DNA of 64,000 nt from Kibdelosporangium persicum (GCF_013280595.1 NZ_JAAATY010000036.1:1-64000), one strand, 5' to 3'. Numbered from the stretch's first letter, positions 42,061-50,955 are shown. Translations and numbers: made by a program. Notes: generated from the sequence alone by a model not told the origin.

Positions 42061-43884
42061 CTAGTGGTAGAGGGACTCGATCGCTTCCGCGTAGCGGTCG
42101 CCGATCACCCGGCGCTTGAGCTTCAAGGTCGGCGTGACCTCACCGGATTCCGGCGTCCAGGTCTGCGTCAGGACCTTGTACTTCTTGATCTGCTCGGGCT
42201 GCGCCAGCACGGAGTTGGCCTGCTGCACCAGTTTCTCGATCTCCTCGAGGACCGCGGGCTGCCCGGCCAGGTTGTCCGTGGGAATTCCCCTGGCCTGCGC
42301 CCACTGTGGGGCGGCTTCGTCGTCGAGCACGATCAACGCGGTGACGTACGGCCGCATGTCGCCGATCGCGACGGCCTGGCTGATCAACGGGTGTGCCCGT
42401 AAAAGGCCTTCCACCTTGGCGGGCGCGATGTTCTTGCCGCCCGAGGTGATGATCAGTTCCTTCTTGCGGTCGGTGATGTAGACGAAGCCGTCCTCGTCGA
42501 TCCGGCCGACGTCACCGGTGGCGTACCAGCCGTCCGCGTCGACGTCCGGCTTGATCGAGCCGTCCTCCTGCAGGTACCCCGTGAACACGATCGGGCCGCG
42601 CACCAGCAGTTCGTCGTCGTCGCCGACCTTGACCTCGACGCCGGGCAGCGCGCGGCCGACCGAGCCGACCCGGTACGACGTCGGGATGTTCTGCGTGGCC
42701 GCGCCGGTTGTCTCGCTCAGGCCCCAGACCTCGAGCACCCGGATGCCGATGCCGGCGAGGAAATCCAGCACCGAGACCGGGATCGGCGCGGCGCCGCTGT
42801 TGCCCCTGGTCATCTGGTCCAGTCCGAGCATGGTCCTGATCGGCAGCAACGCCTTCTCGTCCAGCGCCTTGGCCCGTGCGGCCAGGTCCTCGGGCACCGG
42901 TTTGCCCTCGCTGCCCAGCTGCCAGACCTCCAGCGCGGCGTCACGGGCCGTCTGCACGGCCGCACGCTGTTCTTCGGGCATCGCGGCCAGTCCGCCTTGT
43001 AAGGCGGCGGCCATCTTCTCCCACACCCGGGGCACACCGAAGAGGCCGAACGGCCGAACGCCGTGCAACGCCGGGATGAGCTGGGTGTGGTCCGGTACGG
43101 CGGTGACGTGGCCTGCCTTGTAGATCGGGAGATAGATGCCGAGAATGCGCTCGGCGATGTGTGCCAACGGCAGGTACGCCACGGACTTGCCGTGCATCGG
43201 CAACGGATGCACCACGTCCGCCGCAGCGGCCTGGTACAGCACGTTGCGGTGGCTGACCACGACGCCCTTCGGGTCGCCCGTCGTGCCGGACGTGTAGATG
43301 ATGCACGCGGGCTGTTCCGGCTCGATGGCGTCGGTCAGCTGTTCGAAGATCGACGGGTCCGCCGCGTGTTTGGCGGCGCCCTTCTCGTACACCTCGCGGT
43401 ACGACACGAACCTGGCGTCGCCCTCGGGCACCGCGGACTCGTCGATCACCACGATCTTGCGCAGGGCCGATAACCGCGGAAGCGCGGCTGACCAGCGGTC
43501 GATCTGCTCCGCGCCTTCGATCACGACCACCGGCGCCGCGCTGTGCCTGGCCACAAAGGCGATCTGCTCGGTGGACAGCGTGTCGTACGTGGTGCACGAG
43601 ATCGCTCCGACGTGCGACGCGCCCAGGTCGCTGATCCAGTGCTCGGGCCGCCGCGTTGACATGATCAGCATGCGGTCGCCCTTGGCCAGGCCGAGCTCGG
43701 CCAGCCCGTGGGCCAGCGCGGCGATCTGTTCGCGCAGCTGTGCCCAGGTCAGGGTGGTGACCTCGGCGGGACCCCATCCCTTGCTCAACGCGGGTTTGTC
43801 ACCGAACTCGGTGGCGTTGCGCCGCAGGAACGTCGCGACAGTCTGCCCCTCGATAGCGCGCTCTACGTCGTCGGCTGTGCCCAC
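42061..43884 (-). CDS. Long-chain fatty-acid-CoA ligase (FadD15-like)
   Basis: 607 aa AMP-forming ligase. P-loop IIYTSGTTGDPKGVV, the A5 segment VWGLSETTGAATQN, ATGDVGRIDEDGFV and the hinge DRKKELIITSGGKNIAP. The length and sequence are of the long-chain FadD15/FAA type. AAAGGAG precedes the GTG at 43884. It follows the GS-like gene by 68 bp on the same strand. Supplies acyl-CoA for the lipid genes to its left. Confidence 0.93.
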   Translation of the reverse strand: MGTADDVERAIEGQTVATFLRRNATEFGDKPALSKGWGPAEVTTLTWAQLREQIAALAHGLAELGLAKGDRMLIMSTRRPEHWISDLGASHVGAISCTTYDTLSTEQIAFVARHSAAPVVVIEGAEQIDRWSAALPRLSALRKIVVIDESAVPEGDARFVSYREVYEKGAAKHAADPSIFEQLTDAIEPEQPACIIYTSGTTGDPKGVVVSHRNVLYQAAAADVVHPLPMHGKSVAYLPLAHIAERILGIYLPIYKAGHVTAVPDHTQLIPALHGVRPFGLFGVPRVWEKMAAALQGGLAAMPEEQRAAVQTARDAALEVWQLGSEGKPVPEDLAARAKALDEKALLPIRTMLGLDQMTRGNSGAAPIPVSVLDFLAGIGIRVLEVWGLSETTGAATQNIPTSYRVGSVGRALPGVEVKVGDDDELLVRGPIVFTGYLQEDGSIKPDVDADGWYATGDVGRIDEDGFVYITDRKKELIITSGGKNIAPAKVEGLLRAHPLISQAVAIGDMRPYVTALIVLDDEAAPQWAQARGIPTDNLAGQPAVLEEIEKLVQQANSVLAQPEQIKKYKVLTQTWTPESGEVTPTLKLKRRVIGDRYAEAIESLYH

Positions 43885-43952
43885 TCTGGCTCCTTTGCGT
43901 CCGCGCCCTGGACATGCAACCTAGAACAAAGCCGCGACCAACTCCAGACTCG

Positions 43953-45233
43953 TCAGTAACTCCATCGGCTGCGTTCGACGATCTCCTCAGGGGTGAGGTC
44001 ACCGAGGATCGAGATCTCACTCTTTCGCACGGTGGTGATCGCGTCGACCAGTTCGGTCCCGAACGCGGCGAGCAACGTCGGCTCCGCCTCGAACGCCTCG
44101 ACCGCCGCGCCGAGGTGGCTGGGCAGCGGCACGGAGTCCGCCAGTGTCGCCGGGTCGACGTCGACCGGTTCCGGCAGCGTCGCGCCCTCGGTGACTCCGG
44201 CGCTGCCCGCGACCAGCAACGCGGCGAGCGCGAGGTACGGATTGGCCGCGCCGTCGAAGCACTTGACCTCCACGTTCGGTGAGCCCGCCGTGATGAACCG
44301 CAGGGCGGCTTCCCGGTTCTCCAGGCCCCATGACTGGAAAGCGCCCGCCCAGCTCGACGGGACCAGTCGCAGGTAACTTCCCACGGACGGGGCGCCAATC
44401 GCCAACAGCGCAGGCAATCTTGACAGGATTCCGCCGATGAACGACGCGCCGTCGGCCGTGAGCCCGAACGTGCCGTCGCCACCGCCCATCAGGTTCTTGC
44501 TGTCCCGCCAGACACTCAGGTGCACGTGACAGCCGTTGCCGACGCCACCGGCGACGACTTTCGGCGCGAACGTGGCCCGCAGGCCGTGGTTCAGCGTGAT
44601 CGCGCGGATCGTTTCGCGCACGAGCACAAGGTGATCGGCGGCCGTGACGGGCTCCTGGTGCGCGATCGAGAGCTCGTACTGGCCCGCCGCGTACTCCGGG
44701 TGGATCTGCTCGACGTGGATTCCCTGCGTCGCCAACGCGTCGAGCACGTCGTGCAAATAGCCGCTCAGTTCCGTCAAGCGCGTCATGCCGTACGCCGGCC
44801 CCGAGCACGCCGGCACGAATTCGTCACCTTCGCCCTTGGACACGCACCACTCGATCTCGAACGCGGCCCGTGCGCTCAGGTCCTGTTCGGCGACCTGGTT
44901 CACCACCCGCATCAGCAGGCCGCGGGCGTCACCCGGATGAACGACACCCTCCTGGTCGTACCGCACACCCGGCGCCCACGCCCAGCCGGGCTGGGCGGCC
45001 AGCACGGCCAGCTTGCCGACATCGGGCTTGAGCCGCAGGTCACCGATGGGGCCGCCGGTGACCGAGTCGTCGAACACGAACCGGTCGAACGTGGGGGACA
45101 CCCCGATCCCGTGGGCCACCGCGTTCGCCAGCATGCCGACCGGCACGGCTTTCACCCTGGTCACGCCGCTGTTGTCGACCCAGGTCACGGCCACGGCGAG
45201 CACGCCTCGCGCGGTCAGGTTCGCGGAGTCCAT
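43953..45233 (-). CDS. Glutamine-synthetase-family protein (FluG/GlnA-like)
   Basis: 426 aa. The GS fold is seen in FEIEWCVSKG (metal Glu), PEYAAGQYELSIAHQ, GNGCHVHLSVWRD and GLENREAALRFI. The tail lacks the adenylylation Tyr region of GlnA. This subfamily ligates glutamate to amines other than ammonia, or corresponds to the GS half of fungal FluG. The FluG-like amidohydrolase gene is divergent 58 bp away, which supports a FluG-type pair; substrate unknown. Confidence 0.86.
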   Translation of the reverse strand: MDSANLTARGVLAVAVTWVDNSGVTRVKAVPVGMLANAVAHGIGVSPTFDRFVFDDSVTGGPIGDLRLKPDVGKLAVLAAQPGWAWAPGVRYDQEGVVHPGDARGLLMRVVNQVAEQDLSARAAFEIEWCVSKGEGDEFVPACSGPAYGMTRLTELSGYLHDVLDALATQGIHVEQIHPEYAAGQYELSIAHQEPVTAADHLVLVRETIRAITLNHGLRATFAPKVVAGGVGNGCHVHLSVWRDSKNLMGGGDGTFGLTADGASFIGGILSRLPALLAIGAPSVGSYLRLVPSSWAGAFQSWGLENREAALRFITAGSPNVEVKCFDGAANPYLALAALLVAGSAGVTEGATLPEPVDVDPATLADSVPLPSHLGAAVEAFEAEPTLLAAFGTELVDAITTVRKSEISILGDLTPEEIVERSRWSY

Positions 45234-45291
45234 CGCATCCCCTAACTCTAGTCTTGACTCCCATGATCTCCTCTTCTGAGCGGAGCGCGCG

Positions 45292-46401
45292 ATGGCGGAC
45301 TGGGCGGATCTCCGGTTGGTCGACCACCACTGTCACGGTCTCGTCCAGCGTGACCTGGCGCGGGACGACTTCGAGACGCTGCTGACCGAAGCGTCCACTG
45401 TGGTGGGTTTCAGTGCCTTCGACTCCCGGGTCGGGCTGGCCGTGCGGCGCTGGTGCGCGCCCGTGCTGGACCTGCCGGTGCACGCCCCGGCGGCCGGCTA
45501 CGTCGCCCGGCGAGCCGAACTGGGGTTCGCGGAGGTCGACCGCCGGTTCATGGCGGCGGCCGGGCTGTCGGCGTTGTGCGTGGACACCGGGTACGTGCCG
45601 GAGCCGATCTCGTCGCCCGACGCGTTGGCTGCTCTGATCGACGGCTCGGCGTACGAGATCGTCCGCCTGGAGCAGGTCGCCGAGGAGCTGTTCGGCTCGG
45701 TGGACGCCGCGGGTTTCGCCGACGCCTTCCAGTCGGCTTTGGCGCGGCGGACCGCTGACGCGGTCGGCGTGAAGTCGATCGCCGCGTACCGGGTCGGCCT
45801 CGACCTGGCGCCGGAGCGTCCCTCGCGGGACGAGGTGACGCGGGCGGTCTGGCGCTGGTTCTCCGGCTCCCGGCGGCTCGCGGACCCGGTGCTGCAGCGG
45901 TTTCTGATCTGGTGCGCGGTCGACCGTGGCCTGCCGATCCAGTTCCACGTCGGCATCGGCGACTCCGATGTGGACATGAAGTCCGGCAACCCCTTGCTGC
46001 TGATGCCGTTGCTCAGGGCGATCGAGCCCACCGGTGTCCCGGTCATGCTGCTGCACAACTACCCGTTCCACCGCGAAGCCGGTTACCTGGCACAGGTGTT
46101 CGGCAACGTGTACGTGGACGTGGGACTCGCGACGCACAACCTCGGCGACCGCTCCCGGGTGCTGATCGAGGAGACGCTCGAACTGGCGCCGTTCGGCAAG
46201 TTCCTGTTCTCCTCGGACGCCTTCGGGCTGCCCGAGCTCTACTACCTGTCGGCGACGCTGTTCCGCCGGGGAATGGCGGCGGTGCTCGACGCCGGGGTGG
46301 CCGAGGACTCGTGGCGTGCGGCCGACGCGGATCGCCTGGCACAGATGGTCTTTTCCGGTAACGCCGAACGGGTCTACCGGCTCTTGGGCCACACCGCGTA
46401 G
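45292..46401 (+). CDS. FluG-type amidohydrolase
   Basis: 369 aa metal-dependent hydrolase (amidohydrolase_2). Begins RLVDHHCHGLVQRDL (HxH-like metal site), then PIQFHVGIGDSDVDM, MLLHNYPFHREAGYL and FSSDAFGLPELYYL (the closing Asp). It corresponds to the N-terminal half of fungal FluG, whose C-terminal half is the GS-like protein coded divergently. It may release glutamate or an amine from a gamma-glutamyl compound. The 3' end overlaps the convergent permease by 28 bases. Confidence 0.86.
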   Translation: MADWADLRLVDHHCHGLVQRDLARDDFETLLTEASTVVGFSAFDSRVGLAVRRWCAPVLDLPVHAPAAGYVARRAELGFAEVDRRFMAAAGLSALCVDTGYVPEPISSPDALAALIDGSAYEIVRLEQVAEELFGSVDAAGFADAFQSALARRTADAVGVKSIAAYRVGLDLAPERPSRDEVTRAVWRWFSGSRRLADPVLQRFLIWCAVDRGLPIQFHVGIGDSDVDMKSGNPLLLMPLLRAIEPTGVPVMLLHNYPFHREAGYLAQVFGNVYVDVGLATHNLGDRSRVLIEETLELAPFGKFLFSSDAFGLPELYYLSATLFRRGMAAVLDAGVAEDSWRAADADRLAQMVFSGNAERVYRLLGHTA

Positions 46402-47702
46402 ACGACGGCGGCGATCAGGAAGCCGACCAGGAACGTGATGTCACCGATCCACGGAATCGCCTGGGGCACCGGCCCGGTGTACCGGGACTGGTTGGCGAAC
46501 AGTCCGATCGAGACGATCATGCCGGTCAGCATGGCCGTCGGTCCCGCCCAGTTCCGGTACGACTTGTCGGTGAGCAGGAGGTCGAGTTTCCGGCCGCGCC
46601 GCAGGTGCATGTCCACCAGGGTGATCCCGAGCCAGGGCCCGACCCAGTACGCGATCACCAGCAGGAAGCTCTCGTAGGCGTGTCCCGCGTCGGCCAGGCC
46701 CAGCCAGGCGAGGACAAACCCGACGACACCGAACCCGGCCGCGACGACCGCGCGACGCCAGGCGAGCGGCAGTCTGATCCCGAGCGTCAAGAAGGCGAGC
46801 GCGGCGGAGTACACGTTCAGCACGTTCGCCGCGACCGCGCCCAACGCGATGCACAGCAGTGTCAGCGCCGCGAGCCAACCCGGCAGGTGGCCGGTGAACG
46901 CGGTCGCCGGATTGTCCGAAGTGGATCCGCCGATGGTGACCGACGCGGCCCCGACGAGCATCAGCACTGTCGTCGCCAGGAACAATCCGGAGCCTGCCGA
47001 CCAACCGACCGCGCGGCGCGATGTGTTCGCTGGCAGGTAACGGGTGTAGTCGGCGGCGTACGGATTCCAGCCCGCGGTGTACCCGAACGCCGCGCTCGCG
47101 GCCAACAGGAACCCGCCCAATCCTCCGCTGCCGGCGGTTCCCGGGTTTGCCTTGCTGAAGACGACCACGGCTGTGATCGCGAAAACCACTGCGAGCACAG
47201 GGAAGGCGTACCGCTCGAACACCTGGATCAGGTTGTGCCCGAAGAACGCGATCAGAATCTGCACGCCCACGACCATGATCAGGCACAGCAGCACGGGTAA
47301 CCCGGTCAGCGTGTTCAGCGCGAACGCTCCGCTGACGCTGTTGACGGCGAACCAGCCGGCCCCGGCCATCACCGACATCAGGGTGGCAGGGAGGACGTTT
47401 CCCCGGTACCCGAAAGCCGCACGGCCCAGCACCATCTGCGGGACACCGTGGTCCGGGCCCCGGGCCGACAGGACACCGTGCGCGATCGCGCCGAGCAGGT
47501 TGCCCAGCGTGAGCGCCGCCGCGGCCTGCCAGAAGCTCAGCCCGAACGCGGACACCGCGAGCACGCCGAGGAAGACGGTGGCGAACTCCAGGTTCGGCGA
47601 CGTCCACGTCCAGAACAGGTGCCGCGGCCTGCCGTGCCTGTCGGCCGCCGCGACCGGCTCGATGCCGCCCGGCTCGACCTTGACGACCTGCTCGCCGTAC
47701 AT
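46374..47702 (-). CDS. NCS1 cytosine/purine permease (CodB-like)
   Basis: 442 aa with about 12 hydrophobic segments. PNLEFATVFLGVLAVSAFGL and YTAGWNPYAADYTRYLPANT are NCS1 hallmarks. It is the last gene of an overlapping set: cytosine deaminase, Fe(II) oxygenase, permease, so uptake of cytosine or a related base is likely. ATG overlaps the oxygenase stop by one base (TGATG). Confidence 0.92.
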   Translation of the reverse strand: MYGEQVVKVEPGGIEPVAAADRHGRPRHLFWTWTSPNLEFATVFLGVLAVSAFGLSFWQAAAALTLGNLLGAIAHGVLSARGPDHGVPQMVLGRAAFGYRGNVLPATLMSVMAGAGWFAVNSVSGAFALNTLTGLPVLLCLIMVVGVQILIAFFGHNLIQVFERYAFPVLAVVFAITAVVVFSKANPGTAGSGGLGGFLLAASAAFGYTAGWNPYAADYTRYLPANTSRRAVGWSAGSGLFLATTVLMLVGAASVTIGGSTSDNPATAFTGHLPGWLAALTLLCIALGAVAANVLNVYSAALAFLTLGIRLPLAWRRAVVAAGFGVVGFVLAWLGLADAGHAYESFLLVIAYWVGPWLGITLVDMHLRRGRKLDLLLTDKSYRNWAGPTAMLTGMIVSIGLFANQSRYTGPVPQAIPWIGDITFLVGFLIAAVVYAVWPKSR

Positions 47703-48658
47703 CAGGTCACGGTGATGGCGTCGAGCTTCTCCTTCAGGTAATCGGCGGCGATCACCTCGGGGTAACCGGTCTTGCCGATCGGCGGGCCGAGTGACGTGAT
47801 CCGGGCGTCATGGTCGGTCTCGTAGAAGAAGATCAGCGAGACCAGGTCCTCGTCCGGCGCGCTGGCGTGCGGCGGGAGGACACGGTGGCGCGTGGACCGC
47901 CACCGGTCGCCGGTCCAGCGGGCCATCAGGTCACCGATGTTGACCGTGAGTGCGTCCGGGTCGTACGGGGCGTTCTCCCACCGGCCGTCCTTTGTGAACA
48001 CCTGCAGCCCGCCGACACCCGCCTCCCGGTCGAGCACGGTGACCGTGCCGAAGTCGGTGTGCGGGCCGATCCGGAACTGACCCTCGTCCGGGTGACCGAC
48101 CACGGTCAGCGGCGGGTACCAGTTGATGTTGAACGTGTACGTGGGATGCCGGGTGTGCGCGGTGAAGTGGTTCTCCGGAAGCCGCAGCGCGACCGCGAAG
48201 ACGGTCAGCAGTTCGTCGGACAGCGCCCGCATCCTGGCCATGTACTCGACGGAGGTGGATTCGAGGAACGGCACCTCCTGCGGCCAGACGTTCGGCGCGA
48301 ACCAGAAGTCGTCGATCGCGGGGTCGCCGACGGCGGCGTCCGCCCCGACCGAATAGGACTCCTTGAGATCCGGGGGAGTTTCGGTGCCCTCGGCGTACGC
48401 GTTCGCCTCGACACCCGGCGGCAACCACCCGCGCCCACCGACTGAGACCGCGTACCGCTGCTTGACCTCGCCGGGCAGCCCGAAGAACCGACGGGCCTGC
48501 TTGCGGATGTCGGCGCGCAGCGATTCCGGCACGCCGTGCCCGGTGATCAGCAGGAAACCGGAGTCCTGCAACGCGCGGTCGACCTGGTCGGCGACCTGGA
48601 GGCGGTCCTTGAGCGAGCCGTGGAACCACGGTTCGAGATCGACGAGCGGGACTGTCAT
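47702..48658 (-). CDS. Isopenicillin-N-synthase-family Fe(II) oxygenase
   Basis: 318 aa double-stranded beta-helix. Iron ligands HTD in IGPHTDFGTVTVL and the distal His in STRHRVLPP. The Arg of the RxS motif that binds 2-oxoglutarate is replaced: the segment reads DLVSLIFF. N-terminal VPLVDLEPW and LLITGHGVPESL are family marks. ATG at 48658 overlaps the deaminase stop (ATGA). Between cytosine deaminase and permease it may oxidise a pyrimidine; thymine 7-hydroxylase in fungi is a member of this family. Confidence 0.88.
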   Translation of the reverse strand: MTVPLVDLEPWFHGSLKDRLQVADQVDRALQDSGFLLITGHGVPESLRADIRKQARRFFGLPGEVKQRYAVSVGGRGWLPPGVEANAYAEGTETPPDLKESYSVGADAAVGDPAIDDFWFAPNVWPQEVPFLESTSVEYMARMRALSDELLTVFAVALRLPENHFTAHTRHPTYTFNINWYPPLTVVGHPDEGQFRIGPHTDFGTVTVLDREAGVGGLQVFTKDGRWENAPYDPDALTVNIGDLMARWTGDRWRSTRHRVLPPHASAPDEDLVSLIFFYETDHDARITSLGPPIGKTGYPEVIAADYLKEKLDAITVT

Positions 48659-49125
48659 GTGCGCTCCTCCCCGATATCCTCGAACCACAGGTCCGGGTGT
48701 TCCTTGATGAACTCGGTCATCAGTTCGACGCAGTCCGGGTCGTCCACAATGGTCACCTGGACGCCGTGCTCCGCGAGCCAGTCGTGCCCGCCGGAGAAGG
48801 TGGTGGCCTCGCCGATGACCACCCTGCTGATGTTGAACTGCCGGACCAGACCGCTGCAGTACCAACAGGGCGACAAGGTCGTCACCATGATGGTGTCGCG
48901 GTAGTGCGGTCTGCGGCCCGCGTTGCGGAACGCCGCGGTCTCGGCGTGCATCGACGGGTCGTCGTCCTGCACCCGCCGGTTGTGCCCGCTACCGAGTAAC
49001 TCGCCGTCGGGGCCGTAGAGGGCCGCGCCGATGGGAATCCCGCCGGCCGCTTTGCCGCGCAGCGCCTCCTGCCGCGCCACGGCCAGCATCTGTTTCGCCT
49101 CGATCAACTCGCGGCTCGCGTGCAT
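48655..49125 (-). CDS. Cytosine deaminase, yeast FCY1 type
   Basis: 156 aa. Zinc site MHAETAAFRN and TTLSPCWYCSG. The C-terminal WFEDIGE is the same as that of yeast cytosine deaminase, and GGIPIGAALYGPDG matches its N-terminal half, so cytosine to uracil is a confident call. E. coli CodA is unrelated. Start: ATG 49125, or GTG 49131 two codons earlier. First gene of the deaminase-oxygenase-permease operon. Confidence 0.9.
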   Translation of the reverse strand: MHASRELIEAKQMLAVARQEALRGKAAGGIPIGAALYGPDGELLGSGHNRRVQDDDPSMHAETAAFRNAGRRPHYRDTIMVTTLSPCWYCSGLVRQFNISRVVIGEATTFSGGHDWLAEHGVQVTIVDDPDCVELMTEFIKEHPDLWFEDIGEERT

Positions 49126-49516
49126 GGTCACACTGTCGTGCCTCAGCAGCGGACTGGCAAGAGGTTGACCGGGTCGCCCGCGACCGAGTAAAGAAGTCGA
49201 TCACGGTGACGCTCCGTGTCCATCCCCAGGCCGGCCCGGAAGTGGATCAACGCATACCCGCGCCGGCGGGCCCCGCTCGGGCCGCTCGCGCCCGCCCACG
49301 TCCTGACGGCGCTTGGCGGCGGTCTTCACGGCTGGTCTTCACGGCTGGTCTTCACGGCTGGTCTTCACGGCGGGTTTTCACGGCGGCCCTCGGCGACAAA
49401 CCCCGCCATCCAGGGGAGCCCCTGATCTTGATTCAACCAGAAGGGTCCGACAGTTCCCGGCCATGCGGGAAGGGGACGTAACACGCCCCACGGCAAGCGC
49501 GGTGGCGAAAAGCGGA
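49126..49516. other. Intergenic region with tandem repeats
   Basis: About 390 bp. It holds the 13-bp tandem repeat at 49321-49385 and, at 49411-49424, CAGGGG-AG-CCCCTG, a short hairpin about 95 bp beyond the phosphoribosyltransferase stop that could help terminate it. The right side of 49126-49320 must carry the deaminase operon promoter. No convincing gene. Confidence 0.55.
49321..49385. repeat. 13-bp tandem repeat, five units
   Basis: GGTCTTCACGGCT occurs three times exactly (49321-49359), followed by one copy ending in G and a fifth with a T for C change. It is non-coding and next to neither gene end; slippage-prone VNTR. Confidence 0.9.
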
Positions 49517-50014
49517 TCAAGCCTCCAGAACGGCGGCCGGAGCGTCGACCACGGGCGGCAGAGTCGACCACGGAAAATTGATCCACCGGTCGGTGTACCG
49601 CCACACGTACTCACACTTCACGGTCGAATGCGGCTTTTCGTAAACCACCGCACACCGGACCTCCGCCACGTGGTCGGAGCAGAAGTCGCGAACCAGCTTC
49701 AGCGTCGCGCCCGTGTCGGCCACGTCGTCGGCGACCAGCACCTTGGCGCCTGTCAGATCGACCACGTTCGGTACGGGCGGCAGCATGACGGGCAGGTCCA
49801 GGCGCTCGTCCACGCCGGTGTAGAACTCCACGTTCATCACGTGCAGGTTCTTGACGTTCAACGCGTAGCCCAGCGCCCCGGCCGCGAACAGGCCGCCGCG
49901 GGCGATGGACAGGATCAGGTCCGGCTGGTATCCGTCGGCCGCGATCCGGGTGGCCAGTTCGCGGGATGCGGTGCCGAAAAGTTCCCAGGTGAGTACTTCG
50001 CGCTGCTCCGTCAT
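49517..50014 (-). CDS. Purine-type phosphoribosyltransferase
   Basis: 165 aa. PRPP motif VLVADDVADTGATLKLV and SIARGGLFAAGALGYAL. Resembles xanthine/hypoxanthine phosphoribosyltransferases of actinobacteria more than pyrimidine PyrR or Upp. It could salvage the bases made or imported by the cluster to its left. Divergent from the SARP gene; AREs lie in the gap. Confidence 0.87.
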   Translation of the reverse strand: MTEQREVLTWELFGTASRELATRIAADGYQPDLILSIARGGLFAAGALGYALNVKNLHVMNVEFYTGVDERLDLPVMLPPVPNVVDLTGAKVLVADDVADTGATLKLVRDFCSDHVAEVRCAVVYEKPHSTVKCEYVWRYTDRWINFPWSTLPPVVDAPAAVLEA

Positions 50015-50069
50015 GGTCGCTGAGCCTAGCTGGTCCCGGTATCACGCCTGGTCAGCGGGTGGTCGAGCA

Positions 50070-50099
50070 AAGAAAAAACCGACCGGTCTCTTTTTTCTT
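50070..50099. promoter_or_regulatory. ARE-like palindrome 1 before the SARP gene
   Basis: A 30-bp imperfect palindrome centred on GACCGGTC (50081-50088) with poly-A/poly-T outer arms (AAGAAAAAA and TTTTTTCTT). The core AACCGACCGGT fits gamma-butyrolactone-receptor autoregulatory elements. Confidence 0.7.
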
Positions 50100-50100
50100 G

Positions 50101-50121
50101 CAAACCGGCCGGTTGGTTTTG
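50101..50121. promoter_or_regulatory. ARE-like palindrome 2 before the SARP gene
   Basis: CAAACCGGCCGGTTGGTTTT, core ACCGGCCGGT, immediately follows palindrome 1 and lies 39 bp before the SARP ATG. Fits the ARE pattern CAAACCGNCCGGTNNGTTTG. Confidence 0.75.
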
Positions 50122-50159
50122 TATGGTGACGCGGCCCAGCCCGCACGGACGGAGAAGTG

Positions 50160-50948
50160 ATGGAGATCGGCGTTTTGGGGCCGCTGAAGGTCCAGGCAAG
50201 TGCAGGCCAGGTGATGCCGACGGCGGCCAAGCCGCGCAAGGTGCTCGCGATGCTCGCCATCCACGCCGACGAGGTCGTGCCGATCGCGGATCTGAACGAG
50301 GAACTCTGGGGTACCAAGGTCCCGCGCAGCGCCAGCACGACTCTGCAGACGTACATCCTCAACCTGCGCACCATGATCGCCGGGGCGATCGGCGGCACGA
50401 GCGCGGACGCCAAGCAGATCCTGGCGACCAGGCCGGGCGGGTACGCGCTGAACGTGTCCTCGGTCGACGTCCGGGAGTTCGAAAGGCTCACCGCCGCGGG
50501 CCACCGTGCGCACCAGACCAGGGAGTACGAACTCGCGGCCGACAACTTCCGCGACGCTCTGGGTCTCTGGCGCGGTCCCGCGCTCGTCGATGTCCACCTT
50601 GGACCGTTGCTACGGGGCGAGGTGCTGCGGCTGACCGAGGCACGGTTGGCCGCCTTGGAACGGCGGATCGACGCGGATCTCAGGCTTGGCAGGCACCACG
50701 AACTCATCAGCGAGCTGACCGGACTGGTCGCGCGGTACCACACACACGAAGGACTGCACGCGCATCTCATGGTCGCGCTCTACCGGAGCGGACGCCGTGC
50801 GCAGGCGATGACCGTCTACCGGAACCTGCGCACCACCCTGATCGAGGAACTCGGTCTCGAACCGTCGCCCGGATTGCGCAGGTTGCAGCAGGCGATTCTG
50901 AAGTCGGACGACGCACCGGGAGAGTCGCGGCTCGAACGTGTCGGCTGA
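50160..50948 (+). CDS. SARP-family pathway activator
   Basis: 262 aa. Residues 1-90 are an OmpR-like winged helix (IGVLGPLKVQA, PRKVLAMLAIHADEVV); about 95-240 are the bacterial transcriptional-activation domain (FRDALGLWRGPALVDV, MVALYRSGRRAQAMTVYRNL). This size matches small SARPs such as ActII-ORF4/RedD. ATG at 50160 with GGAG upstream; GTG at 50157 possible. Two ARE-like sites in its promoter suggest repression by the receptor coded convergently. No biosynthetic cluster is adjacent, so its target is outside or elsewhere. Confidence 0.9.
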   Translation: MEIGVLGPLKVQASAGQVMPTAAKPRKVLAMLAIHADEVVPIADLNEELWGTKVPRSASTTLQTYILNLRTMIAGAIGGTSADAKQILATRPGGYALNVSSVDVREFERLTAAGHRAHQTREYELAADNFRDALGLWRGPALVDVHLGPLLRGEVLRLTEARLAALERRIDADLRLGRHHELISELTGLVARYHTHEGLHAHLMVALYRSGRRAQAMTVYRNLRTTLIEELGLEPSPGLRRLQQAILKSDDAPGESRLERVG

Positions 50949-50955
50949 GAAGAGG

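Noticed and set aside
50015-50159. Rho-independent terminator made by the A/T-rich palindrome at 50070
   Set aside because: The palindrome is in a divergent promoter region, not after a gene, and its core fits a receptor operator better.
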